NCBI RefSeq assembly: GCF_004027225.2
Contig: NC_044282.2
Coordinates: 73,914,287 to 73,978,286 of the forward strand
Source of the DNA: Strigops habroptila
Lineage: Eukaryota; Chordata; Aves; Psittaciformes; Psittacidae
Direction: 5' to 3'
DNA: 64,000 nt
Of the stretch, positions 63,596 to 64,000 are shown piece after piece. Positions within the stretch are counted from its first letter, which is position 1, and each line of letters starts with the position of its first letter. A program made the position numbers and the translations under genes. The notes beneath the pieces were generated by a model. It was not told where the DNA came from, did not search any database, and worked only from the letters and a program-made list of their open reading frames with translations.

Positions 63596-63653
63596 CAAAC
63601 AGAGTATCCGCTGGTTTCTTGCCCTGCAGGTATCTGTCGTGCACAGCCATCAG
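63596..63653 (-). CDS. Most upstream visible coding exon (unidentified split gene)
   Basis: The minus-strand acceptor 'ggagctgctcacag' is followed by 58 open bases (phase 0 in, 1 out) and a donor CTGTTTG|GTAAAA. The peptide LMAVHDRYLQGKKPADTLF reads as a helix with a basic GKK turn. The exit base G with AT of exon 60321-60408 gives Asp and keeps one frame. The same segment has a second, less protein-like open phase. The donor is weaker than in the other exons (+3 to +6 are AAAA). The gene must continue upstream beyond the window edge because no start codon context or promoter is seen here. Confidence 0.6.
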
Positions 63654-64000
63654 CTGTGAGCAGCTCCGAGTCAGAGGGCACCACAGTTGTTCTCATGCAA
63701 TCAGAGTATGGGCCATTGCAGAGCCACCTGATAGTTACTCACTTCAGCAGCCAGGAAAGGCAGGAATCTGGCTTATATCTTTTAAAAGACTTTAGCGCTT
63801 AATTTTCTGAAGATGTGGAAGGAAACATAAGGAAAACAGCATTTCCAAGGGAGAAAACAGGTCAGAGAAGGGAGGTTTTACCCCAGAATGGGAATGATCT
63901 CTTCTTGACATAGTACTGAACCATTTCCATCCTCAGCAGGCATTTTTGCTTATAATTACGTTTATTTTATCTTCCAAAAATAAAACACAGAAGAGTGGCA
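63654..64000 (-). other. Upstream intron, incomplete
   Basis: This is A+T-rich sequence at the window edge with no repeat or exon that I can support. Confidence 0.4.

Overview
This is nuclear DNA of a bird. The main evidence is 22 CR1 LINE 3' fragments (13 read on the minus strand, 9 on the plus). They carry the avian CR1 3' body and most end in the short terminal repeat ATTCTATG. There is also a solo avian endogenous-retrovirus LTR at 24023-24804. Several CR1 copies are almost identical over more than 100 bases, so that subfamily amplified recently. This profile looks neoavian rather than galliform, but that is inference. Most of the window is A+T-rich intronic or intergenic sequence. I see no CpG island, no prokaryotic feature, no CRISPR array, no tRNA and no rRNA.

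The main content is one split protein-coding gene on the minus strand. It covers about 7.5-63.7 kb and continues beyond the right edge. I built it from short exons with matching splice sites and compatible reading phases. In transcript order they are 63596-63653, 60321-60408, 58756-58831, 58197-58281 (tentative), 57528-57602, 55861-55905, 32770-32814, 28093-28169, 22094-22147, 16923-16988 and the terminal exon whose coding part is 9453-9542. Joined in this order they give one open frame of 252 codons plus a stop. A 3' UTR of about 1.95 kb follows, ending at an AATAAA near 7514-7519. The product has a Ser/Asp/Cys-rich acidic stretch, a basic cluster, a canonical two-stranded leucine-zipper segment and a short conserved-looking C-terminal tail. 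I could not identify the gene by name. The start codon, promoter and upstream exons lie beyond 64000.

Layout: 1-7.49 kb is sequence downstream of the gene, with three CR1 pieces. 7.49-9.54 kb is the terminal exon. 9.54-32.8 kb holds introns with the zipper and C-terminal exons, ten CR1 pieces and the LTR. 32.8-55.86 kb is one intron of about 23 kb with eight CR1 pieces. 55.9-64 kb is a denser cluster of upstream exons. Long single-frame ORFs elsewhere (up to about 150 codons) look like chance or repeat-derived frames; the ones worth testing are listed as findings or rejections.
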